Assembly: GCA_035625025.1 (NCBI GenBank) | Contig: DASPQJ010000048.1 | Coordinates: 1-47,937, forward strand | DNA from: Bog-793 sp035625025 | Lineage (GTDB): Bacteria; Actinomycetota; Acidimicrobiia; Acidimicrobiales; Bog-793 | Direction: 5' to 3' | Length of the DNA stretch: 47,937 nt | Shown: one piece after another, positions 16,342-24,566 of the stretch | How positions within the stretch are numbered: the first letter of the stretch is position 1 | How the letters are laid out: every line of letters begins with the position of its first letter | Position numbers and translations under genes: made by a program | The notes under the pieces: generated by a model | Database searches by the model: none | Told to the model about the DNA's origin: nothing | What the model saw: the letters and a program-made list of their open reading frames with translations, nothing else

Positions 16342-17512
16342 AGCGTCGCATCTCGCGGACCAGGTTCTCGGCGAGTTCGAGGTGCTGGGACGCCACGATC
16401 TCGTAGGAGGCCTGGCGGCGCACGAACTCGCGTGCCATCTCGCCAGCGGCGCGCGCGGCCGGCGGGTCCGCGATCACGTCCCGCATCCTCTCGGCCAGAA
16501 CCGTCCTCTCGCCGCCGTCGACGGGCACCCTCCAGCAAATGCGCGAGTCGAACTCCCGGTTCTGCGGCACGTCCGAGGCGATCACCAGACGGCCGATCCC
16601 GAACGCGCGCATCAGCGGTCCGCTCGTTTCACCGACCGTCGGCCACCGCAGGGCGATGACCGCGTCACAGCTCCCGATGAGCCGCTTCATCTCGTCACCG
16701 GAGACGTCGGGACGCAGCGTCGCCGAGTCGGCGAGTCCTTCCCGTTCGATCGCGGCGCGCACGGCCGCGACGACCCGCCCGCCGGGATCGGCGCGTCCGC
16801 AAATGACGAGCCGTGCTCGGGCGGACTCCCTTCGGACAGCGGTGAAGGCCTCGAGGACCCGGATCGTGCGCTTCGGCTCGGAGATGCCGCCGAACACGCC
16901 GAAAGTGACCGCGGTCTCGTCGGCGGGGCGCGGTGGCGTCGTGTTGCCGAGCTCGGCCGCGTGGTTCCGGTGCACGATCGTCGCGCCCGGATAACGGCTG
17001 GCGAGGAGATCGCGGGCGAAGGCGCTGTGCACGACCACCAGCGCACTCGCCTCGACGACGCGTCGGGCGAGCGGCAGTCGGAGCCAGTCGACCTCGGCGT
17101 GGTCGTCGACGTAACACACCGGACAGGCGCTTTCCGTCTCCGGGCTGTCGAAGCGGGCCTCGGCGGCGAAAAGCGCCGAGTCGAACCCGCCGCACACGTC
17201 GTGGTGGAAGTCCGGGAGCGCCGGGTCGTGGAGCACGAGCATCCCGGGGCGCCGGCGGATCGCCTCGTACATGTAACCGTGGAAACGGGCCTGATTGCCG
17301 AAGTGGTAGATGTCGAGATCCGCCGACCCGGGGTCGTAGCCCGACCTCGGCACGACCTTCACGCCCGCCGGGGCGAGCGCCGTCGGCGCGGAGACGTCCC
17401 GCACGACCGCCGTGACATCCACACGGGACGCGAACTCGGCGAGCAGTCCCCAGACGTAATCGGCGATCCCGCTGCGCTGCGGGGGCAGCGGAGTCCACAC
17501 CGCGAGTTTCAA
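16340..17512 (-). CDS. Glycosyltransferase, GT4-like, single domain
   Basis: A 390-residue GT-B type glycosyltransferase. It starts MKLAVWTPLPPQRSGIADY, a form common in GT4 enzymes of polysaccharide loci, and continues with DLDIYHFGNQ, MLVLHDPALPDFH and the acceptor-domain end VVHSAFARDLLASRYPGA. The donor domain has FGVFGGISEPKRTIRVLEAF, RLVICGRADPGG and a region GETSGPLMRAFGIG. Here the GT4 EX7E motif is incomplete: Glu295 is present but the second position (303) is Ala. It is clearly paralogous to the N-terminal half of the 800-residue enzyme at 18142-20544. TTG 17512 forms a TTGA overlap with the coiled-coil gene upstream. Sugar and acceptor cannot be told from sequence. Confidence 0.85.
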   Translation of the reverse strand: MKLAVWTPLPPQRSGIADYVWGLLAEFASRVDVTAVVRDVSAPTALAPAGVKVVPRSGYDPGSADLDIYHFGNQARFHGYMYEAIRRRPGMLVLHDPALPDFHHDVCGGFDSALFAAEARFDSPETESACPVCYVDDHAEVDWLRLPLARRVVEASALVVVHSAFARDLLASRYPGATIVHRNHAAELGNTTPPRPADETAVTFGVFGGISEPKRTIRVLEAFTAVRRESARARLVICGRADPGGRVVAAVRAAIEREGLADSATLRPDVSGDEMKRLIGSCDAVIALRWPTVGETSGPLMRAFGIGRLVIASDVPQNREFDSRICWRVPVDGGERTVLAERMRDVIADPPAARAAGEMAREFVRRQASYEIVASQHLELAENLVREMRR

Positions 17513-18018
17513 GATCCGCGCGCGCGGCCGCGCCCCCGGTCCAGCCCCGCCGGGCGCTCCCCGGTCTCGCGGCGCAAGGCGCCGCTCTCGGAGCGAATGC
17601 GCGCGAGCGCCGCGTCGATGCGCTCGAGCGCCTGGATCTGGGCGAGTTCGACCTCCTGGTGGACAAGGTCGCGGTCGATCGAGACGTCGTCGACTCGCGA
17701 GTTCAGCCCGTCGACGAGCCGGTACAGCTCCCGGATCTGGGACCCCTGGGCGTCGAGCTGCTCGATCAGCGCCGCGAACCGTTCGGTCGTGCGCGCGCCG
17801 AGCGATTTTGTCTGCTCCACAAGCTGGTCCCGGATCGTCACGAGCTCGGCGAGCAGCGCCAGGTTGTACTCGATCTGGGGCCGCAGAAAGGGCCGGCAGA
17901 GCCCGACGACGACTCGCTTCAGGAGGCGATGCCGCTCCTCGGGCGCGATCGGCAACCCGAGATGCGCGCTCGCGTTCGCCACGACCCAGTGGCGCGACTC
18001 TCCTGGCGATACCGTCAC
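17509..18018 (-). CDS. Coiled-coil protein sharing the N-terminal module of the neighbouring methyltransferase
   Basis: A 169-residue protein with no catalytic domain. Residues 21-60 align without gaps to residues 21-60 of the methyltransferase at 20566-21753, with 23 of 40 identical. The shared core is RLLKR-V-L-P-LRPQ-E-N-LL-E-V. A second shared stretch is DRDL...EVELA at 115-125 here against 72-83 there, so this protein carries about 43 extra residues between the two. Most of residues 55-150 have heptad-like spacing suited to a coiled coil. The C-terminus is Arg/Gly-rich. GTG 18018 has GGAGGGG just upstream. It lies 123 bp after the double glycosyltransferase gene and overlaps the next glycosyltransferase by four bases. 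A scaffold or chain-length role is a guess from context. Confidence 0.75.
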   Translation of the reverse strand: MTVSPGESRHWVVANASAHLGLPIAPEERHRLLKRVVVGLCRPFLRPQIEYNLALLAELVTIRDQLVEQTKSLGARTTERFAALIEQLDAQGSQIRELYRLVDGLNSRVDDVSIDRDLVHQEVELAQIQALERIDAALARIRSESGALRRETGERPAGLDRGRGRARGS

Positions 18019-18141
18019 CCCGCCCCTCCGTTCCGGGCTCCGGGGACGGATACTTCCACGGATCGGCGCCGGATCACAGCGGACTCGCGATCCGGTTCCG
18101 CCCGCCCTCGGGTCGGCGCCGCGGGAACGACCGTCCTGGCG

Positions 18142-20544
18142 TCACGACCGACCCCGCGAACCCGACGCGTCCGATCCCGCGCTCCGGCCGACCGCGACGC
18201 GATCGTCCGCTCGGCGGACGCCTCCGCGCGCGAGCAACCCCCGCATCCGCTCGCCCAACACGCGACTGCTGCACATCCCCCGGATGGTGCGCGCGCCCGA
18301 TCGTCCCAGGCGTTCCCGCAGGCCCTGATCCTCGAAAAGGTTGCGCATCCGACGCGCCGCGTCGTCGAGGTCCGGCTCTGCCCACCATTCCCCGGGGCGA
18401 TAGACCTTCTCGGACCACCGATTGAAGCGGAGGTCGCCGAGGTCGATCTGGGCCATCTGGTAGCCGACCGGGCAGCTGTTCTCGATGGTCATGAAGTCCA
18501 TGTTCCCCGAGTAGGCCGTCCCGATGACGGGCTTGGCGAAGTACATGGCCTCGGCCAATCCCAGTCCGAAACCCTCCGCCCGGTGAAGAGAGACGTAGAC
18601 GTCGCACAACGCGGTCAGGGCGGCCATGTCCTCCGGCGGTAGGTCGGTGTCGAAGACCGTGCCGCCGACACGGTCCATCGCGTCCTGCAGCATCACCTGC
18701 GCTTCCACGTGCCGGGCGAGGTTGATCGTCTTCATGACGAGATGCACGCTCTCGGCCCGTTCGGCCGGGGTGAACGCCCGGCGGTACGCCTCGATCACGC
18801 CGTGGGGGTTCTTGCGGGCGACCGTCGAGTTGACGTCGAAGTGGAAAAAGAAGATGCACGAAGCTTCCGGAAGCCCAAAGTCGGCGCGACGAAGAGTCAC
18901 GTTCGCGACCGGCTCGACGACGCACGGCACGACCTCGACCCGTTTGGTCGTGTAGCGCCGGAAGGTGTCGGCGATGAACCCGCTCGAGACCCAGATCTCG
19001 TCGACGCGCTCGAGCTGGTCCCGGAGTTCCGCCGGCAGGCTGGCCTGTTCCCAGTGCCAGTACGCCACGACGCGACGGCGGTGTCCGGGTTGATGGAGGT
19101 ACTCCTCCGGGACCAGGGTGAGCTCGTTCACGTTCAGAAAGCACAGGTCGACGTCGAACGGGCGACCGGTGGGCAGGGCCCGCAGGCGGTCGGGGAACCG
19201 ACGCGGGTCCAAAGGCGCGCCGTACTCGTAGTCCTCCATCGCCACGTCCACCCCGGCGTCGACGAGCGCGCCGACGCAGCGGCGGGCCGCCTCGGTGAGT
19301 CCCGTCGTCGCCTCCCAGCTGCCGATGGCGTTGACGGCGACGGGGGGACGCCCGACGATGTCGAGCGCCGCAGCCCGGGCCGCGACCCGGCGGTGGGCGA
19401 CGCAGGTCCGGACGAGCTCTCGGTACGTGCCGACGAGGGCCCCGGGCGCGACGGTCGCTCCCACGAGCTCCGCCGCCAGCCGACCGGCTCCCCGCACCGC
19501 CCCGGGGTCGGATTCAGCGAGGCGCATCTCCGCCCGCAGTGCGGCCGGTTCATCGCGTGGATCGGTCGGCACGCGCCAGCAGATGCGCGCGTCGAGCTCC
19601 CGATACTGCGGAGCGTCACTCAAGATCACGAGCCGACCAGCGGCGAGAGCGCCGAGGACCGCCGGGCTCGTCCCGCCCGTCGTCGGCCAGGTGAGGTCCA
19701 CGAAGACGTCGCAGGCATCGAGCACTGCCCCGAGCGCGCCCCCAGCGGAGAGGCCTGCGAGCACGGTGACGGCTTCGGTCGGTCCCGCCTTGCGCACGAC
19801 CTCGCTGACCAGCTCCTCTTTCCGGTGGTCGTCGGCGGCGATCACCAGTCGAACCTCGTCAACATCGCCTTGGACCTCGGCGAAGGCCTCGAGGAGTTGG
19901 GCGAGTCGACGGCTCTGGGCGACGCTGCCGATCGCGCCGAAGACCACCGCCCCGCCGTCCGACCGGGGGGTGATCCCCGCGTCGAGCGCGATCGCCGGGG
20001 GCGCGCTGACGACGTTCGCCCCCGGCGAACGACGGGAGAGCGCCTCGGCCGCCCAGGAACTGTGCACGACCGTCATCAGGTTGACCTCGACGAGACGCCG
20101 CGACATGAGGAGCTGGAGGGCGTCGAACGCCGCAGCATCGGCGGCGGGGCCCGGGAGCGCCTCCAACGCCCCGGGGCAGTTGAAGGCCACCTCCTCGCGG
20201 AAGACGGTCCCGGCGGCGCCACCGCCGATCCGCAGGTAGAAATCGACGAGCGCCGGATCGTGGAGAATCATCAGCCCCGGTCGTTGGAACATCCGCGCGT
20301 GGATGTAACCGTGCGCAACGGCATCGTTGGCCATCTGGTAGACGTCGAGGTCGGCGTCGCGGGGCGCGTAGTCCGACGCCGCGACGACCGTCACACCGCG
20401 CGGCGCCTCGACGGAGTCGGCGACGTCGTCGCGCACGACCGCCAGGACGTCGGCGTGGGCCGCCAGAGCAGACAGGAGCGTGGGCGCGTGCCGGGCGACC
20501 TCGCCCCGCTGCGGCGGCAGGGGTGTCCAGACCGCGACCCGCAT
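18142..20544 (-). CDS. Double-domain glycosyltransferase (GT4-like plus GT4)
   Basis: An 800-residue protein made of two GT-B glycosyltransferases. The N-terminal half (1 to about 390) is a paralog of the 390-residue enzyme at 16340-17512: MRVAVWTPLPPQRGEVARHA, DLDVYQMANDAVAHGYIHA and MILHDPALVDFY match it. Its EX7E position reads GGTSPAVLGA, so both acidic residues are lost. The C-terminal half (about 400-780) starts VNAIGSWEATTGLTEAARR and has AYWHWEQASLP, FFFHFDVNSTVARKNPHGVI and an intact EX7E at Glu657 and Glu665 in HRAEGFGLGLAEAMYF. The last 40 residues are low-complexity. It lies 21 bp after the methyltransferase gene. The intact C-terminal site suggests that half is catalytic; the N-terminal half may be inactive or use other residues. 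Confidence 0.87.
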   Translation of the reverse strand: MRVAVWTPLPPQRGEVARHAPTLLSALAAHADVLAVVRDDVADSVEAPRGVTVVAASDYAPRDADLDVYQMANDAVAHGYIHARMFQRPGLMILHDPALVDFYLRIGGGAAGTVFREEVAFNCPGALEALPGPAADAAAFDALQLLMSRRLVEVNLMTVVHSSWAAEALSRRSPGANVVSAPPAIALDAGITPRSDGGAVVFGAIGSVAQSRRLAQLLEAFAEVQGDVDEVRLVIAADDHRKEELVSEVVRKAGPTEAVTVLAGLSAGGALGAVLDACDVFVDLTWPTTGGTSPAVLGALAAGRLVILSDAPQYRELDARICWRVPTDPRDEPAALRAEMRLAESDPGAVRGAGRLAAELVGATVAPGALVGTYRELVRTCVAHRRVAARAAALDIVGRPPVAVNAIGSWEATTGLTEAARRCVGALVDAGVDVAMEDYEYGAPLDPRRFPDRLRALPTGRPFDVDLCFLNVNELTLVPEEYLHQPGHRRRVVAYWHWEQASLPAELRDQLERVDEIWVSSGFIADTFRRYTTKRVEVVPCVVEPVANVTLRRADFGLPEASCIFFFHFDVNSTVARKNPHGVIEAYRRAFTPAERAESVHLVMKTINLARHVEAQVMLQDAMDRVGGTVFDTDLPPEDMAALTALCDVYVSLHRAEGFGLGLAEAMYFAKPVIGTAYSGNMDFMTIENSCPVGYQMAQIDLGDLRFNRWSEKVYRPGEWWAEPDLDDAARRMRNLFEDQGLRERLGRSGARTIRGMCSSRVLGERMRGLLARGGVRRADDRVAVGRSAGSDASGSRGRS

Positions 20545-20565
20545 CTCAGTCCCGGGGGTCGACCG

Positions 20566-21753
20566 TCACGGGCGCCGCGCCAGGACGGCGTAGTCCTGGG
20601 CGTTGAAAAGTCGCGAGTTGACGAGATCGAGGACCCGCCTGATGTCGTCGGCCCAGGCTTCGCCCACGCCCCACGGTCCCGGCACCGGGAGGTCGGGACG
20701 CTCGAGCAGGCGGACCTCGACGTCGGTGAAGCCCCGCGCCTCGACGAGAAACGCGAGCAGCTGCGGCGGGAGCGGCTGCTGGTGCGTGGGGTCGAGGTAG
20801 AAAGATGACGCGCCGACCGCCAGGTTCTCGGGGTTGGGTGTTTCCAGGATCAACATTCCACCCGGTTCGATGGCGCGCACGGCGAGATCGAGCAGCCTGA
20901 TCAGCTCCTCCGTCGTCATGTGCTCGGCGACCTGAATCGCCGTGACCGCCCGCAGGCTGCGCTCCTTCAGACCCTCGAGATGTTCCGCCGCGTCGGCCAG
21001 CCGGATGTCGAGGCCCAGTTCTTTTCCGGTCTCGACGTACAGCGGATTCGACTCGATGCCGTAGCAGGCGGCGCCGGATTCGACGAGGAGCTCGAGCAGT
21101 TCACCCCGACCGCAGCCGACGTCGAGGACCGGCAGGGCCGAATCCACCGCCAGGATGTCCTCGAGGTACCCGCGCACCCGCTCCTTGATCACTTCGCGCG
21201 GCCCGCGGAACACCTCCACGAAGGCGCCGTAGAGGTTCTCGAAGGCGCTCGGCAGGCTCGCCAGCTCCTCGGCGGCGGGGAGGTCGGGCAGGCTGCGCCG
21301 GACCCGGTTGAGGAGCAGGTCGATCTGGGCGAGGCGGATCTGGGCCTGGTCGAGCTTGGCGGCGAGTCCCGAGACACGCCGGTTTCCCTCGCTGTTCTCG
21401 CGCGCCACGTTCGCCATCTCGGCGCGGATCTCCTGCACGACGTCTCCCATCTCGGTGCGGATGATGCCGACCGCGTCGTGCAACCGGGCGAAGGACTGCT
21501 GATGGGCGAGCTCGACCTCCTCGCGGAGCAGGTCCCGATCCCGCAGGACGTCCTCCAGGATGTCGTCGTAGCGCACCATCTCGCCGAGCAGCTCCCGGTT
21601 GAACTCGACCTGAGGACGCAGGACCGGCCAGGAAAGGCGCGCGACCAGGCGCTTCAAGAGCCGCCACCGGGAACCTCGCGCCACCGGCAGCCCGAAGCTC
21701 GCGTTGGCCTTCATCGAGCTGTGCCGATCCGGGCGCGATGTGGTATCCGACAT
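20566..21753 (-). CDS. SAM-dependent methyltransferase with N-terminal helical/coiled-coil module
   Basis: A 395-residue protein. Residues 16-60 form a basic-aromatic module (GLPVARGSRW, RLLKRLVARLSWPVLRPQVE) that recurs in the coiled-coil protein at 17509-18018. Residues 62-150 look like coiled coil (EEVELAHQQSFARLHDAVG, GLAAKLDQAQIRLAQIDLLL). The class I methyltransferase domain follows, with motif I VLDVGCGRGELL from 209, acidic ESNPLY, IQVAEHMT and ILETPNPENL, then a C-terminal PTHQQPLPPQLLAFLVEARG. It is first of four genes that look like a surface-polysaccharide operon. GGAGG stands 8 nt before ATG 21753. By context it may methylate a glycan, as chain-terminating methyltransferases in O-polysaccharide loci do, but this is inference. 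Confidence 0.85.
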   Translation of the reverse strand: MSDTTSRPDRHSSMKANASFGLPVARGSRWRLLKRLVARLSWPVLRPQVEFNRELLGEMVRYDDILEDVLRDRDLLREEVELAHQQSFARLHDAVGIIRTEMGDVVQEIRAEMANVARENSEGNRRVSGLAAKLDQAQIRLAQIDLLLNRVRRSLPDLPAAEELASLPSAFENLYGAFVEVFRGPREVIKERVRGYLEDILAVDSALPVLDVGCGRGELLELLVESGAACYGIESNPLYVETGKELGLDIRLADAAEHLEGLKERSLRAVTAIQVAEHMTTEELIRLLDLAVRAIEPGGMLILETPNPENLAVGASSFYLDPTHQQPLPPQLLAFLVEARGFTDVEVRLLERPDLPVPGPWGVGEAWADDIRRVLDLVNSRLFNAQDYAVLARRP

Positions 21754-21800
21754 CGGCCGTTCCTCCCGAGACGAATTCGGACGCCGGCGGGCGCGAAGCC

Positions 21801-21815
21801 CGTTAGAGCCTAACG
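21801..21815. promoter_or_regulatory. Perfect 6-bp inverted repeat upstream of the polysaccharide block
   Basis: CGTTAG-AGC-CTAACG lies 48 bp upstream of the methyltransferase start. A second inverted repeat, AACGTCC/GGACGTT (21812-21838), interlocks with it. The spacing and symmetry would suit a repressor or activator site. I see no clear -10/-35 pair here. The rest of 21754-22040 shows no gene. Confidence 0.3.
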
Positions 21816-22040
21816 TCCCGCATCCCGACGAGGACGTTGCCTCCTCCGGCTGGCCTGCCCGCGACCACCCGGCGCCGGACGCCCCGGTGGGCCGGGCGAT
21901 CAGTTCGCGGCGGTCGCCGGACGGGGGCGCGGCCCGGTCCGCGGCGGCGCTCCGACGTCACAGGTGCCGCCCAGGGGGTGCTCAGCGCGCCCGGGTCGTC
22001 TCCGCGGCCCCAAAGGGTTCGGAGCGCGCGCGACCCGTCT

Positions 22041-22271
22041 TCAGGTCGTCGGGGGCTGGCGATCGCGCGCCAACCAGCGCAACGGGTGGAAGAACCAGTA
22101 GAAGTTGACCGTCCAGCCCCAGCCGAAGGACTTCGGCGGGAAGAGGCGCCCGTCGCCGGGATTCCACATTCTCGAGCGCGCCCGCTCGCCGGTCGGGCGC
22201 CGCCAGTCGTAGGGAATACCGAGAAACTCCCTGTCTTCGCCGTTCTCGCCGGACCCCGGTTCGTCGACCAC
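22041..22271 (-). CDS. DUF5808 domain-containing small protein
   Basis: A 76-residue protein matching the DUF5808 pattern: FLGIPYDWRRPTGERARSRM, WNPGDGRLFPPKSFGWGWTV and NFYWFFHPLRWL. The function of this family is unknown to me. The tryptophan- and aromatic-rich C-terminus (YWFFHPLRWLAR) could bind a membrane surface, but no full transmembrane helix is visible. GTG 22271 is preceded by GGAGGTGA at proper distance, which fixes the start. It lies 79 bp downstream of truA and may be the last gene of the alpha operon. Confidence 0.78.
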   Translation of the reverse strand: MVDEPGSGENGEDREFLGIPYDWRRPTGERARSRMWNPGDGRLFPPKSFGWGWTVNFYWFFHPLRWLARDRQPPTT

Positions 22272-22350
22272 GGCTCACCTCCGATGCATCGCCGCGGCAT
22301 TATCCCACCGACCGCGCAAGCTCTCGGCGCGATCGGAGGGAGCCTTCAGA

Positions 22351-23223
22351 TCACGACCACGCCCCAGTGAGCCCCGTCGGATAGCGCACCCCGACGAGAC
22401 AGAGTCCCCCCGGTGGCGCCGGCGAGGGCGCGCCGGCGCGCCGTCCGCTCGCGAGGAGCGCGACGACGTCGCTCGGCCTGAGACGTCCCGTGCCGACGGC
22501 GACGAGCGCCCCGACGATCGAGCGCACCATCTGGTGGCAGAAGGAGTCGGCCTCGATCTCGAAGCGCAGCAGGCCCTCGCCCGGGACCGTGAAGGCCGCG
22601 ACCGTGACCCGGCGTCGGATCGGCCCCTCCGGCTGGTCCGGCGCCCGCCGGCAGAAGGCGGCGAAGTCGTGGTCGCCGAGCACGGTGTCGGCGGCGAGCC
22701 GCATCGCGGCGAGGTCGACCGGCACCTCGAGGTGCCAGACGGCCGAGCGGCGCCGCGGGTCCGGTCGGGCAGCTGTCTCGAGGTCGTAGCGGTAGCGGCG
22801 GGCGATGGCCGACTTGCGGGCGTCGAAGCCCTCCGGGGCGACGAGCGCCCTCCAGACCGCGATCTCCGAGCCCAACTGGCTCGAGAGGGCCTCAGCGAGT
22901 CGGGGCAGTTCCCTTCCCGCCGAGATCGCCTCGGTTCCGTAGTGCCCGAGGAGGAAGGTTTCAGCGAGGTCGACGTGCACGACCTGGGCCGTGGCGTGGA
23001 CGCCGGCGTCAGTCCGTCCGGCGCACGTGCAGACGAGCTGCTGCCCCGTCATTCGCTCGAGAGCCGCGCCCAACTCGCCGCCGACCGTGCGCTGGCCGGG
23101 CTGCGCCGCGAAACCGTGGTACCCGGAACCGTCGTAGGCGACGCCGAGAACGATCCGCCGCGTCGACACCGCGTCGCCGCGTTGCCGACCCGCCACGGTG
23201 TCGTCGCCGGTTGGGTCCCCCAC
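22351..23223 (-). CDS. truA: tRNA pseudouridine(38-40) synthase TruA
   Basis: A TruA of 290 residues from GTG 23223, which makes pseudouridine at tRNA positions 38-40. Motifs are RRIVLGVAYDGSGYHGFAAQ, the catalytic CAGRTDAGVHATAQV (Asp72), RYRYDLE, DHDFAAFCR and the C-terminal FCHQMVRSIVGALVAVGTGR. The first 18-20 residues are not conserved. GTG 23169 (272 residues, VSTRRIVLG) is therefore a serious alternative start; neither has a good Shine-Dalgarno. It follows rplQ by 10 bp at the end of the alpha operon, the usual actinobacterial position. Confidence 0.95.
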   Translation of the reverse strand: MGDPTGDDTVAGRQRGDAVSTRRIVLGVAYDGSGYHGFAAQPGQRTVGGELGAALERMTGQQLVCTCAGRTDAGVHATAQVVHVDLAETFLLGHYGTEAISAGRELPRLAEALSSQLGSEIAVWRALVAPEGFDARKSAIARRYRYDLETAARPDPRRRSAVWHLEVPVDLAAMRLAADTVLGDHDFAAFCRRAPDQPEGPIRRRVTVAAFTVPGEGLLRFEIEADSFCHQMVRSIVGALVAVGTGRLRPSDVVALLASGRRAGAPSPAPPGGLCLVGVRYPTGLTGAWS

Positions 23224-23233
23224 GGCGAGGGCG

Positions 23234-23596
23234 TCAGGTCGGCGAGACGAACTCGACGCGTGCCATCGGGGCGTTGTCCCCCGGACGGGGGCCGAGCTTC
23301 AGGATCCGGAGGTAACCGCCGTTGCGGTCGGCGTAACGCGGACCGATCTCGGCGAAGAGTTTGTGCGCCATGTCCTTGTCCCGCAGGAAAGCGATCACCT
23401 CGCGCTGGTTGTGCACCCCTCCGGCGCGCGCCCGGGTGATCAGCTTCTCGGCCACCGGACGGAGCGCCTTCGCCTTGGCCTCGGTCGTGACGATTGCCTC
23501 GGCGGCGATGAGTGACGCGATGAGATTGCCGAGCATCGCCCTCTGGTGGGCGGCATCGCCGCCGAAACGGACGCTCTTTCTCGGTGCCGCGGGCAT
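23234..23596 (-). CDS. rplQ: 50S ribosomal protein L17
   Basis: A 120-residue L17, which lies near the peptide exit tunnel. PRKSVRFGGDAAHQRAMLGN replaces the usual LGRxxxHRxAMLRNL start, then LIASLIAAEAIVTTEAKAKA and LRPVAEKLITRAR. It ends YLRILKLGPRPGDNAPMARV. ATG 23596 begins one base after the rpoA stop (TGAGATG), and the upstream frame is not conserved, so this start is preferred. It is part of the alpha operon. Confidence 0.97.
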   Translation of the reverse strand: MPAAPRKSVRFGGDAAHQRAMLGNLIASLIAAEAIVTTEAKAKALRPVAEKLITRARAGGVHNQREVIAFLRDKDMAHKLFAEIGPRYADRNGGYLRILKLGPRPGDNAPMARVEFVSPT

Positions 23597-23597
23597 C

Positions 23598-24539
23598 TCA
23601 GTACCGGTCGCCCGCGAGCGACAGACCTCGCTCATCGAGACGCTGCAGCACCTCGTCGAGGGACTTCTGTCCGAAGTTCGTGATGCCGAGCAGGTCCGCC
23701 GCGCTGCGCTCGACGAGCTCTCCGATGGTGTTGATCTGGGCCCGCTTCAGGCAGTTGCGGGGACGCTCCGTCAAGTCGAGCTCCTCGATCGGCTGGTCGA
23801 GGTCCGGCGAACCACTCGAAGCCGTCGCGGCGTCACCGAGCTCGAGCCCGCGCGCCTCGTCGGAGAGCTCCGCGACGAGGTTGACGAGCGATCGGAGCGT
23901 CTGGCCCGCCGAGGCCAGTGCCGAACGGGGCGAGATCGAGCCGTCCGTCTCGACGTCGAGGACGAGCCGGTCGTAGTCGGTCGACTGCTCGACACGCGTC
24001 GGCTCGACGGTGAAGGCGACCCGGCGCACCGGCGAGAAGATGGCATCGACCGGGATGACCCCGATCGTCGAGGAGTGCTTGCCCTTCTCGACCGAGACGT
24101 AGCCCTTGCCGCGCTCGACGGTGACATCCATCGCCAGCCGCCCCTTGGCGTTCACGGTGGCGATGTGCAGGTCCTTGTTGAGGACTTCGACGTCGGCCGT
24201 CAGTTTCAGGTCGGCGCCGGTCACCTCGCCGGGCCCGCGCACGTCGACGCGCAATGTCACCCGCTCGTCGGTCTCGACGACGAGGACCAGGTCTTTCAGG
24301 TTCAAGATGATGTCGCTGACGTCCTCTTTCACCCCTGGAAGGAAGGTGAACTCGTGGAGGGCGTCGTCGAAGCGGACCTGGGTCACCGCGGCGCCGGGGA
24401 TCGATGAAAGCAGCGTCCGCCGCAGCGAGTTGCCGAGCGTGTGCCCGAAACCCGGGTCGAGCGGGCCGATCGAGAACCTCTGACGGTTCTCCTCCTCCTC
24501 GCCGATCGCTTCGACGGCGGGGCGCTGGATGATGAGCAT
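23598..24539 (-). CDS. rpoA: DNA-directed RNA polymerase subunit alpha
   Basis: A 313-residue alpha subunit. The N-terminal domain (about 1-230) starts LIIQRPAVEAI and carries RFSIGPLDPGFGHTLGNSLR and RTLLSSIPGAAVTQVRFDDA, the dimerisation and assembly signature. The C-terminal domain (about 250-305) has ELDLTERPRNCLKRAQINTI and FGQKSLDEVLQRLDERGLSL, which binds UP elements and activators. AGGAG lies 11 nt before ATG 24539. It sits between rpsD and rplQ as in nearly all bacteria. Confidence 0.99.
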   Translation of the reverse strand: MLIIQRPAVEAIGEEEENRQRFSIGPLDPGFGHTLGNSLRRTLLSSIPGAAVTQVRFDDALHEFTFLPGVKEDVSDIILNLKDLVLVVETDERVTLRVDVRGPGEVTGADLKLTADVEVLNKDLHIATVNAKGRLAMDVTVERGKGYVSVEKGKHSSTIGVIPVDAIFSPVRRVAFTVEPTRVEQSTDYDRLVLDVETDGSISPRSALASAGQTLRSLVNLVAELSDEARGLELGDAATASSGSPDLDQPIEELDLTERPRNCLKRAQINTIGELVERSAADLLGITNFGQKSLDEVLQRLDERGLSLAGDRY

Positions 24540-24566
24540 CTGGGCTGACTCCTGTTGTTCGGGCGC

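Noticed and set aside
22230..22275. GGTTCGTCGACCA resembling a tRNA T-loop
   Set aside because: It is inside the DUF5808 coding region, and no acceptor or anticodon stem can be built around it.
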